Shown: piece by piece, positions 1 through 8,311 of the stretch
Numbering within the stretch: position 1 is the first letter of the stretch
Layout of the letters: each line of letters opens with the position of its first letter
NCBI RefSeq assembly: GCF_000498575.2
Contig: NZ_AWSQ01000004.1
Location: 61,449-125,448 of the forward strand
DNA length: 64,000 nt
DNA from: Pseudomonas taeanensis MS-3
GTDB lineage: Bacteria > Pseudomonadota > Gammaproteobacteria > Pseudomonadales > Pseudomonadaceae
Direction: 5' to 3'
Position numbers and translations under genes: made by a program
The notes under the pieces: generated by a model
Told to the model about the DNA's origin: nothing
The model's input: the letters and a program-made list of their open reading frames with translations, nothing else
Databases searched by the model: none

Positions 1-349
1 TGTTCCGTCGCAGGACTCGCCGGCTCCGACAGTGCCACCGCTCACCACTGAGGCGATCTTTGGGAGCGCCAGATCGCCCAGCAGATCCTCACCATCTTGC
101 TTGCCGAGGCCACCAGGGGCCAGAGCTCTACTTCTGGACAGCGCTAAAAATGGGAGAATTGCCGGTGAAATCGAGTATTTCTGCAAAATCAGGACGTCAT
201 CTTCAACGTTTCTTTATACACATATGGAGCACTTAAACGCACCATATATATCTATATATTTCCGCACGCATACAATTAAATAAAACTCATCCACAGCAAT
301 ACGTGTTAGGCTTAAAGATGGGAACCCCCATAGACACAGGAAATGAAAA
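1..349. other. Intergenic stretch upstream of the first cold-shock gene, with a possible gene remnant
   Basis: No intact gene is supported here. On the plus strand, frame 1, positions 1-147 read like protein on both sides of an in-frame TGA at 49-51, and end at a TAA at 145-147; the second part is helix-like (residues such as ERQIAQQILTILLAEATRG). This could be the decayed tail of a gene that begins before the window. Positions 200-300 are distinctly AT-rich compared with the rest of the window and probably hold the promoter and long leader of the cold-shock gene at 350. The remnant reading is an inference and weakly supported. Confidence 0.3.
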
Positions 350-556
350 ATGACCAAAGGCATCGTAAAGTGGTTTAACGCAGACAAAGGTTTTGGCTTT
401 ATCACTCCCGAAGATGGAAGCAAAGATCTTTTTGTACACCACTCTGAAATAAAGATGGGTGGCGGTTATGCAACGCTAAATGAAGGTCAGGCAGTTGAAT
501 TTGAAGTAGGCCAAGGCCAGAAAGGCCCTTGCGCGAATAACGTCGTGCCTGTTTAG
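350..556 (+). CDS. CspA-family cold-shock protein
   Basis: A 68-residue single cold-shock domain, the usual length of the family. RNP1 (KGFGFIT, residues about 13-19) and RNP2 (DLFVHHS, about 27-33) are present, with the aromatic residues that stack on single-stranded RNA or DNA. Such proteins bind mRNA or ssDNA and melt secondary structure, acting as RNA chaperones in the cytoplasm. The start is preceded by a purine-rich AGGAAATGAAAA stretch. The coding region and its leader are richer in AT than the neighbouring genes. It stands alone with no operon partner. Whether it is cold-induced cannot be told from the sequence. Confidence 0.93.
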   Translation: MTKGIVKWFNADKGFGFITPEDGSKDLFVHHSEIKMGGGYATLNEGQAVEFEVGQGQKGPCANNVVPV

Positions 557-1035
557 TGTTGATTTAACGCTATTATGTGCGGCTGATAGCAGCTGAGAAG
601 TGTAAGCATGCGCGTAGCAATACGCGCGGCAAAACATCTTTCAATTCGCTTCAGCCGCACGTGTACATCTGCCATGCCAATTAACAATTACAGCAACAAG
701 AGCATTCAACAATCAACAAACCGTAATAAAAGCCAGCCAACACCTCAGCACACACCATTAGTAACAACTCGCCTCGCCCTCCCCTTTTTTACTCAAACCA
801 TCAGCAGTAAGTAATTACTGTTCCAGCCCTGTCGCCAGAACAACTTCATTTTAATATTTTCCCTTAATGGACGTTATCAGCCTGGCTGCTTTGCAGTTGT
901 GCCGCCGGGCCAAACGCGCACGCAACAATGACTGGCTGCTGGCGCTATACCGCTGAGGACAACGAATGCCCACTGGCATTGCGAACTCACAGCGTCAAAC
1001 TCGCCTGAGCAACGCGCGCACAACGGGGTTAGCGC
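557..1035. other. Long intergenic stretch, no gene supported
   Basis: About 480 bases lie between the cold-shock gene and the convergent DUF488 gene. Open frames at 608-814 and 966-1454 have unnatural composition or lie antisense to the DUF488 gene. A 29-codon frame at 867-956 (starting MDVISLAALQ) has no ribosome-binding site. No terminator with a clear T-run was seen after 556. I see nothing else recognisable. Confidence 0.5.
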
Positions 1036-1434
1036 TCACTCTTGCCTATTCGTATAACACACCGGCGAACTCGACTCTGCTCGGCGATCCAGTTCCTCTT
1101 CGAGAAACTCTGCCAGCACCTGCGCGTTATTGCGCTGGGTATCTCGCGCGGCGTACAACAGGGTCAAGGTGCCCTGCTCGGCAATGTCCAGCAGCCCTTG
1201 CCAATACTCCGGGTGAGCAGCCAGTTCACGTCGGTAGTGCTCGCGAAACTCTTCGAACAGTGCCGGCGTATGGTCGAACTGTTTACGCAGTTCACTGGAA
1301 GGTGCCAGGTCTTTCAGCCAGGCATGCAGATCCAGCGTCGCCTTGTTGCACCCCCGCGGCCACAGACGGTCAACCAGCACCCGTTGACCGTCGCTGGTGC
1401 TCTGCGCTTCATATACCCGCTTACACTGGATCAT
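1036..1434 (-). CDS. DUF488 family protein (YeaO-like)
   Basis: A 132-residue protein of the DUF488/YeaO family. It carries the family hallmark DRLWPRG near residues 22-28, preceded by CKRVYEA at the N-terminus. It continues with the typical helical middle (HAWLKDLAPSSELRKQF) and a GTLTLLYAARDT strand. The biochemical role of the family is not established. The reading frame extends upstream, but the start at 1434 (MIQCKRVYEA) fits family alignments, and the extra N-terminal residues look non-coding. The next gene downstream in coordinates is divergently transcribed, so this is probably a single-gene unit. Confidence 0.85.
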   Translation of the reverse strand: MIQCKRVYEAQSTSDGQRVLVDRLWPRGCNKATLDLHAWLKDLAPSSELRKQFDHTPALFEEFREHYRRELAAHPEYWQGLLDIAEQGTLTLLYAARDTQRNNAQVLAEFLEEELDRRAESSSPVCYTNRQE

Positions 1435-1501
1435 TGCTTGCGTTGCCCTTGTGAACGCCCGATGGCCTGAGTAACGTGGCGCTCTTGCCAGGAGAGCCTC
1501 G

Positions 1502-2173
1502 ATGTCCGTTAGCCGCACCTTAGTATTTGCCCTGTTACCGCTGTTCGCCAGTTGCCAGTTGTTCACTGATCGTCCCAGCGACCTTTCCGCCAACCACACG
1601 CGCCTGCAGGGCGAACTCAACCGGGACGCGGGGCAGTTGCTGTTTCGCCCCTGTCAGGAGCAGCGCCGCTTTGTCATCAGCAATGACGGCACTACCGGCA
1701 TCATGCGCGAGTCCGCCGAGCTGTTCGCCGGTGGTTCAGGCCCGTTGTTTACCGACGTTCGCGGCCTGTTAGCCGCGACACCCCAGGCCGGGGTCGACGG
1801 CACGCTGCTGCTCAGCAAGGTGTATCGCCTGCAGCGCGAGGGAGCGGGCTGTGACGACCTCAACTTCAAGCGCACGACCCTGCATGCCAGCGGCCACGAA
1901 CCTGACTGGAGCGTGGCGGTCAGCGGCAAAGGCCTGATCCTCAATCGTCCCGGTCAGCCGCCCTTGGCCCTGCCTTATCTGGAAGAGCAACTGCCGGAAG
2001 GCCGGGTCAACCTGACCAGCGAGGCCAACGGCCAGCGCCTGGAGTTGTGGCTCGCGCCGCAACGCTGCGTCGACGGCATGAGCGGCGCGGTTCAGCACAT
2101 GACAGCCGAACTGCGCCTGAATGGCCAGGTGCTGCGCGGCTGCGGTTACTTGGGTGGCGCGCGTAACGACTGA
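1502..2173 (+). CDS. Putative outer-membrane lipoprotein, COG3650-like
   Basis: 223 residues with a short signal peptide ending in the lipobox-like FASC, so Cys18 is the probable lipidation site. The mature part has two regions: an N-terminal part with RFVISNDG, and a C-terminal part with the HASGHEPDWSV segment typical of the COG3650 lipoproteins of pseudomonads. Cysteines near the end (RCVDGMSG, LRGCGYLGG) may form a disulfide. The function is unknown; the family is treated as periplasmic or envelope-associated. A GGAGAGCC ribosome-binding site lies just before the ATG. It is probably monocistronic, with 72 bases to the next gene. Confidence 0.78.
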   Translation: MSVSRTLVFALLPLFASCQLFTDRPSDLSANHTRLQGELNRDAGQLLFRPCQEQRRFVISNDGTTGIMRESAELFAGGSGPLFTDVRGLLAATPQAGVDGTLLLSKVYRLQREGAGCDDLNFKRTTLHASGHEPDWSVAVSGKGLILNRPGQPPLALPYLEEQLPEGRVNLTSEANGQRLELWLAPQRCVDGMSGAVQHMTAELRLNGQVLRGCGYLGGARND

Positions 2174-2245
2174 ACACAGTTTGCCCGGCGCATCACCACG
2201 CCGCTCGCCTAAGCTGAAGGCAATACCGCACACGGGAGGTGTCTT

Positions 2246-3244
2246 ATGCTGCGCATTGCCATCAATGGGTACGGGCGAATTGGCCGGGCAGTGCTGCGCG
2301 CACTGTTCGAACGCGGGCTGGAGCAACAGATTCAGCTGATCGCGGTCAATGATCTGGGCGATCACCCGACCCTCGTCCACCTGACACGCTTCGACTCGAC
2401 CTTTGGCCGCTTCCCGGGCCATATCGACCTGCATGACACGTCAATGCAGGTGAACGGTCAGTCGATCGAGCTGCTGCGCGAACCCGAAGTGCTCAACCTG
2501 CCGTGGCAGCGACTCGGCATCGACCTGGTGCTGGAGTGCTCGGGCAAACTGAAGAAACGCGAGCTGGCGGCGCAACATCTGAGCGCCGGCGCGCCACGGG
2601 TGCTGCTCTCCCACCCGCTGGAGAGCGCCGACCTCACCGTGGTATACGGGGTCAACCACAAGCTACTGGGCAGCCAGCAGATAGTCTCCAACGCCTCCTG
2701 CACCACGGGCTGTCTGGCGCCGCTGGCCAAAGTGCTGCATCAGGCCGTCGGTATTCGCCAAGGTTTGATCAACACGGTGCACGCCTACACCAACGATCAG
2801 AACCTGCTGGATAAGACCCACCGCGACCCCTATCGAGCCCGCGCCGCGGCGGTGTCGATGATCCCCTCCAGTACTGGCGCAGCGAAGACCATCGGCCTGG
2901 TGCTGCCGGAGCTGGCCGGCCGCCTGGATGGACTGTCGGTGCGAGTGCCGACGCCGAACGTGTCGTTGCTCGACCTGACCTTCAGCGCCGAACGGCCGGC
3001 CAGTCGCGAAGCGATCAACCAGGCCTTGCAGCAAGGCGCGCAGCAACTACCGTCGGGCGTGATGGAGTGCAACCAGGTGCCGCTGGTGTCCAGCGATTTC
3101 AATGGCTACCCGGCGTCTTGCGTGGTCGACCTCAATCACACCCGTGTGCAGGGTGAGCTGGTCAAGGTGCTGGCCTGGTACGACAACGAATGGGCGTTCG
3201 CCAATCGTATGCTGGACGTGTCGTTGGCCTGGCCGAAACCCTGA
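2246..3244 (+). CDS. Glyceraldehyde-3-phosphate dehydrogenase family protein
   Basis: 332 residues, full length for phosphorylating GAPDH. The Rossmann motif GYGRIGR starts at about residue 8, and the acidic residue of AVNDLGD favours NAD(H). The catalytic Cys152 lies in SNASCTTG and its partner His179 in HAYTND; the phosphate-site block STGAAK and the RVPTPNVS segment are intact. The usual SCTTNC is SCTTGC here. The HAYTNDQ context resembles GapB/Gap2-type enzymes more than E. coli Epd. There is no pgk, tkt or fba next to it, so its place in central metabolism (glycolytic, gluconeogenic, or erythrose-4-phosphate oxidation) is open. The RBS GGGAGGTG lies before the ATG. Confidence 0.85.
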   Translation: MLRIAINGYGRIGRAVLRALFERGLEQQIQLIAVNDLGDHPTLVHLTRFDSTFGRFPGHIDLHDTSMQVNGQSIELLREPEVLNLPWQRLGIDLVLECSGKLKKRELAAQHLSAGAPRVLLSHPLESADLTVVYGVNHKLLGSQQIVSNASCTTGCLAPLAKVLHQAVGIRQGLINTVHAYTNDQNLLDKTHRDPYRARAAAVSMIPSSTGAAKTIGLVLPELAGRLDGLSVRVPTPNVSLLDLTFSAERPASREAINQALQQGAQQLPSGVMECNQVPLVSSDFNGYPASCVVDLNHTRVQGELVKVLAWYDNEWAFANRMLDVSLAWPKP

Positions 3245-3493
3245 TTCCCCAATTGACGCCCAGAGACTGCGTGTATCTGGAAGAAGCCATGACCGCGAAC
3301 CGGACGACTCGAGCGCAAACCCAAGCTATGCAACATGACGACTCACCCTGTTCGCAGTCGAGACCACTGCCACACTTAGTCTCCGGCGGTCCCCCGTTCG
3401 CCGGCAGCGCCGACGCTTGCCGAACAATCGCGGGTATAATCGCCGCCTCGTAAAAAGCTGCCGGGTTGCCTCCGGCCCTTACAGGATTGACCC

Positions 3494-5110
3494 ATGCTGC
3501 GCATCACCGAACTGAAACTGCCCCTCGATCATCCTGAAGAAGCCCTGCGCCCGGCCATTGTCCAGCGCCTGGATATCGACGACGGCGAGCTGCTCGACTT
3601 CACCCTGTTCAAGCGCAGCTACGATGCGCGCAAGAAGTCGAGCGAGCTGCACTTCATTTACACCATCGACTGCACCCTGCGTGATGAAGCGGCGCTGCTA
3701 GCCCGATTCAGCGAAGACCGCCACATCAACATCGCCCCGGACACTGGCTACAAGCCGGTTGGTCAGGCGCCGGAAAATCTCGAACAGCGCCCAGTGGTGG
3801 TCGGCTTCGGCCCCTGCGGCATTTTCGCCGCACTGATCCTGGCGCAGGCGGGTCTCAAGCCGATCGTACTGGAGCGCGGCACCGAAGTGCGCCAGCGCAC
3901 CAAGGACACCTGGGACCTGTGGCGCAAGAATCAGCTGCACCCGGAATCCAACGTGCAATTCGGTGAGGGCGGCGCCGGCACCTTCTCCGACGGCAAGCTG
4001 TACAGCCAGATCAAGGACCCCAAGCACCTCGGCCGCAAGGTGCTGCATGAGTTCGTCAAAGCCGGCGCACCGGAGGAGATTCTCTACGTCAACAAGCCGC
4101 ACATCGGCACCTTCCGCCTCACTGGCGTGGTCGCCACCATGCGCGAGGAAATCAAGGCGCTGGGCGGTGAAGTACGCTTCCAGCAGCGGGTCAGCGACGT
4201 GCTGATCGAGGATGGTCAGCTGCAGGGCGTGGTGCTGGAAGACGGCGAACAGATTCGCAGCCGCCACGTGATCCTCGCCCTCGGTCACAGTTCGCGCGAC
4301 ACCTTCCGCATGCTCCACGCCCGCGGCGTGTACATGGAAGCCAAGCCGTTCTCGGTGGGTTTTCGCATCGAACACCCGCAGTCGCTGATCGACCGCGCGC
4401 GCCTGGGCAAATACGCCGGCCACCCCAAGCTCGGCGCCGCCGATTACAAACTGGTGCACCACGCCAAGAACGGCCGCTCGGTGTACAGCTTCTGCATGTG
4501 CCCGGGCGGCACCGTGGTCGCCGCCACCTCCGAGCCGCACCGGGTGGTGACCAACGGCATGAGCCAGTATTCGCGCAACGAGCGTAACGCCAACGCCGGC
4601 ATCGTCGTCGGCATCACCCCGGAGCAGGATTATCCGGGCGGCCCACTGGCCGGCGTCGAGTTGCAGGAACGTCTGGAGTCCCACGCCTACATCCTCGGCG
4701 GCAGCACCTACGAGGCGCCGGGGCAGCTGGTCGGTGACTTCATCGCCGGCAAGCCCTCGACCGCCCTGGGCAGCGTCGAGCCGTCCTACAAGCCGGGGGT
4801 CAAACTCGGTGACCTGGCGCCTTCGCTGCCGGACTTCGCCATTGAGGCGATCCGCGAAGCACTGCCGGCCTTCGACAAGCAGATCAAGGGCTTCGCCCTG
4901 CACGACGCGGTACTCACCGGCATTGAGACCCGGACCTCCTCGCCGCTGCGCATCACCCGTAACGCCGACCTGCAGAGCCTCAACGTCAAGGGCCTGTACC
5001 CGGCCGGTGAAGGCGCCGGTTACGCCGGCGGGATTCTTTCGGCCGGGGTCGACGGCATTCGCGTGGCCGAGGCACTGGCGCGGGATATGCTGGGCATCAC
5101 CGAGGCCTGA
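3494..5110 (+). CDS. FAD-dependent dehydrogenase, COG2509 family
   Basis: 538 residues. After an N-terminal domain of about 95 residues comes the dinucleotide-binding motif VVGFGPCGIFAAL (about 101-113), followed by an acidic residue in VLERG that contacts the FAD ribose. GEGGAGTFSDGKL and the C-terminal GEGAGYAGGILSAGVDGI are signatures of this large family of uncharacterised flavoproteins, related to HI0933-like and geranylgeranyl-reductase-type folds. Substrate and partner are unknown. It is cytoplasmic, with no signal peptide. The start follows a ribosome site ACAGGA nine bases upstream. No operon partner follows; the next gene is convergent. Confidence 0.85.
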   Translation: MLRITELKLPLDHPEEALRPAIVQRLDIDDGELLDFTLFKRSYDARKKSSELHFIYTIDCTLRDEAALLARFSEDRHINIAPDTGYKPVGQAPENLEQRPVVVGFGPCGIFAALILAQAGLKPIVLERGTEVRQRTKDTWDLWRKNQLHPESNVQFGEGGAGTFSDGKLYSQIKDPKHLGRKVLHEFVKAGAPEEILYVNKPHIGTFRLTGVVATMREEIKALGGEVRFQQRVSDVLIEDGQLQGVVLEDGEQIRSRHVILALGHSSRDTFRMLHARGVYMEAKPFSVGFRIEHPQSLIDRARLGKYAGHPKLGAADYKLVHHAKNGRSVYSFCMCPGGTVVAATSEPHRVVTNGMSQYSRNERNANAGIVVGITPEQDYPGGPLAGVELQERLESHAYILGGSTYEAPGQLVGDFIAGKPSTALGSVEPSYKPGVKLGDLAPSLPDFAIEAIREALPAFDKQIKGFALHDAVLTGIETRTSSPLRITRNADLQSLNVKGLYPAGEGAGYAGGILSAGVDGIRVAEALARDMLGITEA

Positions 5111-5118
5111 GACCGTAG

Positions 5119-5216
5119 TTGGGTTACGCCGAGCAGGTTAAGGAAATACCTAGGCTAGGTTAGCGGCGGGAATGCGGGTTCACCTACAGGACGAATTTAG
5201 GCCGCAGCGTAACCAA
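5119..5216. repeat. Imperfect inverted repeat after the flavoprotein gene
   Basis: TTGGGTTACGC at 5119-5129 faces GCGTAACCAA at 5207-5216, one base different in length. Such GGGTTACGC ends are common in dispersed extragenic repeats of pseudomonads. The 77-base middle shows no coding potential. It may be a small MITE-like or REP-like element, or an mRNA 3' structure; this is an inference from the arms alone. Confidence 0.35.
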
Positions 5217-5245
5217 CACAGGTCGTCAATAACATCCAAGATGCT

Positions 5246-5345
5246 GGGTTTCATGAGGTGCATCCATGCACCTCACCCTGCGGGTAGCTAAAGCTGTGCA
5301 GAACGACGTCCTGCCGTTCTGTCGCTACGCTCTACGCCAGCCTAC
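5246..5345 (+). repeat. 100-bp inverted repeat, left copy
   Basis: This 100-base block is repeated in reverse orientation at 8312-8411 with a single mismatch (5333 region, TAC versus TGC). It contains a perfect hairpin with 9-base arms (GAGGTGCAT and ATGCACCTC, 5255-5274) and a second one with CAGAACG/CGTTCTG arms. Its right end supplies the stop codon of the acetyltransferase gene. It looks like a dispersed extragenic element and not a transposon end, since no transposase lies between the copies. Confidence 0.9.
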
Positions 5346-5854
5346 GGGTGTATGCGCAGGCAGCTGAGGGTGGTACGGCCCGAGCCGCTGGGTCGGCGGG
5401 CGGGATCGGGAAAGGTGTCGAGTTCGACGAAGCCGGCCTTGCGCATCATCCCGGCCGAAGCGGCGTTTTCTTCATGGCGGTCGATGTAGATGTCCTGCAC
5501 GCCCTGTTCGGCCAGAAATTTCACCGACTCGCCCAGCAGGCGCGAACCCAGTCCTTGCCCAGCCATATCTCGATGAATGACCGCCTCGCAGATATAGGCA
5601 TGCTCCTGTTCTCGCCGCTCTGGCGGTTGGTAACCGGCAAACTGTCGCGACAGCTCGAAGCTGACAAAGCCCAGCAGCTTGCCGTCGCGCTCGGCCAACA
5701 TCGCCTGCACCGAATCCTTGGCGATGGCCTGTAGGTGTGCGGTCACCTCAACGCGAGGCAGGTGATTCCAGGGATTGGCGCCGTGGGCGAAGATCAGCTC
5801 GGTCATGCCGGCGATGTCGTGTGCAGCGGCCCTGCGTATCTCAAGCTCGTTCAT
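5342..5854 (-). CDS. GNAT-family N-acetyltransferase
   Basis: 170 residues forming one GNAT domain. The central strand is followed by the acetyl-CoA pyrophosphate loop with the pattern DMAGQGLGSRLL (about residues 95-106, matching Q/RxxGxG/A), and the C-terminal NAASAGMMRKAGF is the usual conserved helix. The acceptor substrate cannot be deduced. The final codon and stop lie inside the left 100-bp repeat (5342-5345), so the natural C-terminus may have been altered when the repeat arrived. It is transcribed in the same direction as the Cds1-like and EamA genes, but the BIME array separates it from them. Confidence 0.88.
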   Translation of the reverse strand: MNELEIRRAAAHDIAGMTELIFAHGANPWNHLPRVEVTAHLQAIAKDSVQAMLAERDGKLLGFVSFELSRQFAGYQPPERREQEHAYICEAVIHRDMAGQGLGSRLLGESVKFLAEQGVQDIYIDRHEENAASAGMMRKAGFVELDTFPDPARRPSGSGRTTLSCLRIHP

Positions 5855-5877
5855 CTAATCCTCCGGATTGGCGGCTC

Positions 5878-6118
5878 GTAGCCCGGATGAAATCCGGGGA
5901 TATCTATCGGCAGGCAGGCCCCAATCCCGGATTGCATCCGGGCTACTGCCTAAATTCCAGACTCGTAGCCCGGATGAAATCCGGGGGTAGCTCTCGGTAG
6001 GCAGGCCTCATGCCCGGATTGCTCCGGGCTGCTGCCTAGATTCCAGACTCGTAGCCCGGATGAAATCCGGGGGTAGCTCTCGGTAGGCAGGCCTCATGCC
6101 CGGATTGCATCCGGCTAC
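5878..6118. repeat. Three tandem REP/BIME units
   Basis: Three near-identical units start at 5878, 5965 and 6051 (periods 87 and 86). Each begins GTAGCCCGGATGAAATCCGGG-like and ends with a CCCGGAT-TGC-ATCCGGG-CTAC inverted partner, so every unit contains two opposing REP hairpins. The second unit has lost a base pair in its right REP (GGATTGCTCCGGG) and the third has lost a G (CATCCGGCTAC). The array fills the gap between the Cds1-like gene and the acetyltransferase gene, both on the minus strand. REP arrays of this kind are spread by RAYT transposases; none is present here. Confidence 0.9.
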
Positions 6119-6120
6119 CG

Positions 6121-7215
6121 CTAAAGCCCAGCGCTGGGCAACTCATCCGGCAAGGCCACGCCCTGCTCGGCACAGGCCGCCACCGAATCTATCAACGGCG
6201 CCAGGTCGAAGCCCTGAGCATGCAGCCAGGCATTGTTGTAATAGGTGGTGGCGTAACGCTCACCGCCATCGCAGAGAATCGCCACCACCGAGCCACGCTC
6301 CCCAGCCGCTACCATGCGTTGGGCCACCAGTAAGGCGCCGATCAGGTTGGTACCGCTGGAGCCGCCGACGCGTCGGCCAAGGCGCCGCGCCAGGTAGTGC
6401 ATGGCCGCCAGCGACAGGGCGTCCGGCACCTTGCACATGGCGTCGATCACCGAGGGCAGGAAGGAGGCTTCGACCCGTGGCCGACCGATGCCCTCGATAC
6501 GCGAGCCGCAGTCCAGGGTCAGGCTGGCATCGCCGCTGCGGTAGTAGTCGAAGAACACCGAACGCTCGGCGTCAGCACAGAGCACCCGGGTGTGGTGCTG
6601 ACGATAACGCACGTAACGCCCCAGGGTGGCCAATGTGCCGCCGGTGCCGGGGCTGGACACCAGCCAGGCGGGCTCGGGATGATGCTCGCGCTGCAGTTGC
6701 TGGAAGATCGACTCGGCGATGTTGTTGTTGGCGCGCCAGTCGGTGGCGCGTTCGGCATAGGTGAACTGATCCATAAAGTGCCCGCCCGTCTCGCGGGCCA
6801 GGCGTTCGGACTCGGCATAGATCTGCGTCGGATCGCTGACCAGGTGGCTCTGACCACCATAGAAGGCGATCTGCGCGATCTTCTCCTGCGAAGTGCTGGC
6901 CGGCATCACCGCGATAAACGGCAGGCCCAGCAAACGGGCGAAGTAGGCTTCGGAGATGGCCGTGGAACCGCTGGAGGCCTCGATTACCGGCGCGCCCGGC
7001 TTGAGCCAACCGTTGCACAGGGCATAGAGGAACAGCGAGCGGGCCAGGCGGTGCTTGAGGCTGCCGGTGGGGTGACTGGACTCGTCCTTGAAGTACAGCT
7101 CGATACCGGGCAGGCCGGGCAACTCCAGGGGAATCAGGTGGGTGTCGGCACTGCGCTGAAAGTCCGCCTCGATGATGCGGATCGCCTCGCGGGCCCAGGT
7201 TCTCGAATCGCTCAT
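6121..7215 (-). CDS. PLP-dependent cysteine synthase-family enzyme, Cds1-like (probable L-cysteine desulfhydrase)
   Basis: 364 residues of fold-type II PLP enzyme. The segment [13 protein letters not shown] (about residue 50) contains the Schiff-base lysine; [15 protein letters not shown] is the substrate-binding loop and [12 protein letters not shown] the phosphate-binding glycine loop. The N-terminus ([14 protein letters not shown]) and the lysine region closely resemble mycobacterial Cds1, which releases sulfide from L-cysteine, more than CysK or CysM; I judge this from recall of the family. The start at 7215 has GAGGAG nine bases upstream, whereas the longer frame has none. The stop of the upstream eamA gene overlaps this RBS, implying translational coupling. 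Confidence 0.8.
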   Translation of the reverse strand: MSDSRTWAREAIRIIEADFQRSADTHLIPLELPGLPGIELYFKDESSHPTGSLKHRLARSLFLYALCNGWLKPGAPVIEASSGSTAISEAYFARLLGLPFIAVMPASTSQEKIAQIAFYGGQSHLVSDPTQIYAESERLARETGGHFMDQFTYAERATDWRANNNIAESIFQQLQREHHPEPAWLVSSPGTGGTLATLGRYVRYRQHHTRVLCADAERSVFFDYYRSGDASLTLDCGSRIEGIGRPRVEASFLPSVIDAMCKVPDALSLAAMHYLARRLGRRVGGSSGTNLIGALLVAQRMVAAGERGSVVAILCDGGERYATTYYNNAWLHAQGFDLAPLIDSVAACAEQGVALPDELPSAGL

Positions 7216-7228
7216 CGACAGTTTCTCC

Positions 7229-8134
7229 TCAATCCAGCACGCCGACCGGTACCGGCGTTGCACCGCGCCACTGGCTCAGGGCAACGCCGCCGAACAGCAC
7301 GGCGGCAGCCAGCATTTGCAGGGTATTCAGGGTCTCACCGAGCAGCGGCACGGCGAAGGCCAGGGTGAACAGCGGAATCAGGTTGGTGTACCCCGAGGCT
7401 TCAGTGGCTGACAGGCGACTGATACCGAAGTTGTACAGGCCATAGGCGCCGACGGTAACCACCACGCCCAGGTAGAGCAAGGTGGCCATGCCCAGCGCGC
7501 TGATGGTTTGTGGCAAGGGTGCTTCCAGTGCGGCCAGCGGCAGGAAGAACAGCGTACCGGTAAAGGCCTGCATTGCGGTGAGCATAAACGCCGAATAGCG
7601 CGCGGACAGGCGCTTGACCAACAGGGTGTAGGCGGCGGCACAGAGCATGGCGAGCAGCTCGTAGAAATTGCCCAGCATGGGGTTGCTGGCATGTTCATCG
7701 GCGCTGCCGGCCAGGCTCAAGCCGACCGCCCCGCACATCGCCAGGAGAAAACCGGCCAGGGTGGTGCGGCTGATGCGCTCACGCAGAAAAACATAGGCGG
7801 CGATCGCCACCAATAGCGGCAGTAAAGCGGTGATCATCCCGGCCTGGGAGGCGCTGGTGTTCTGCAGCGCCAGCGCCTCGAAAATGAAGTACAGGCAGGG
7901 CTCGCAGGCAGCCAGACCGAGCAGGTATTTCCAGTCGCCAGGACGGTACTGCACGTGGCCACGCCAACGCCAGGCGAGCATGAACACCAAGCTGCCCAAG
8001 GCCATACGCGCGAAAATCACCCACAAGGGCGGTAGTTCGGTGAACGCCAGTTTCAGGGCGATAAAAGCACTGCCCCACAGCGCCGTCGCCACGATCAGGC
8101 TGATCACCGCCACACCTCTGCCCTGCCCGCTCAT
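7229..8134 (-). CDS. EamA/DMT-family transporter
   Basis: 301 residues with about ten hydrophobic segments in two homologous EamA halves (the first beginning [19 protein letters not shown], the second with the [21 protein letters not shown] region). Members of this inner-membrane family export metabolites, including cysteine and other amino acids. The start chosen at 8134 (MSGQGRG) gives the typical length; the longer frame adds a charged, non-membrane tail. It is co-transcribed with the Cds1-like gene, with 13 bases between them. That pairing suggests, but does not prove, a role in exporting cysteine or a related sulfur compound. Confidence 0.88.
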   Translation of the reverse strand: MSGQGRGVAVISLIVATALWGSAFIALKLAFTELPPLWVIFARMALGSLVFMLAWRWRGHVQYRPGDWKYLLGLAACEPCLYFIFEALALQNTSASQAGMITALLPLLVAIAAYVFLRERISRTTLAGFLLAMCGAVGLSLAGSADEHASNPMLGNFYELLAMLCAAAYTLLVKRLSARYSAFMLTAMQAFTGTLFFLPLAALEAPLPQTISALGMATLLYLGVVVTVGAYGLYNFGISRLSATEASGYTNLIPLFTLAFAVPLLGETLNTLQMLAAAVLFGGVALSQWRGATPVPVGVLD

Positions 8135-8311
8135 CGTCGCCCCTACACAAAACGCCAGTGTAGAGAGGCTGCGATATTGATGACAGGTACAGTCAGGCGC
8201 CTGAACTGTGTGCGATGGAGGGAGCCTGACCGGCATGGACGACGCGCAGCAGGCTTATGCCGCGCGCCCTCCCCACTTCAATCACCCAGCCCAGGCTGAC
8301 GTCGTGCAGCT

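Noticed and set aside
32..283. 83-codon open frame on the plus strand at the window start
   Set aside because: Composition is Ser/Pro/Arg-rich at first and then AT-rich nonsense; no RBS or homology pattern. Frame 1 is more protein-like in the first 147 bases.
608..814. Plus-strand open frame of 68 codons after the first cold-shock gene
   Set aside because: Thr/Gln/Asn/Ser-rich low-complexity translation, no RBS, no homology.
867..956. 29-codon frame starting MDVISLAALQ upstream of the DUF488 gene
   Set aside because: No ribosome-binding site and no neighbour link, though the composition is not absurd.
966..1454. 162-codon plus-strand frame over the DUF488 gene
   Set aside because: It is the antisense shadow of the real minus-strand DUF488 gene, which has the family motif.
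3698..4903. 401-codon minus-strand frame under the flavoprotein gene
   Set aside because: Shadow frame: His/Ala/Val-rich translation of a high-GC gene; the plus-strand frame has FAD motifs.
5878..6118. CRISPR array
   Set aside because: Only three units, each with internal palindromes and near-identical inter-hairpin sequence; this is a REP/BIME array.
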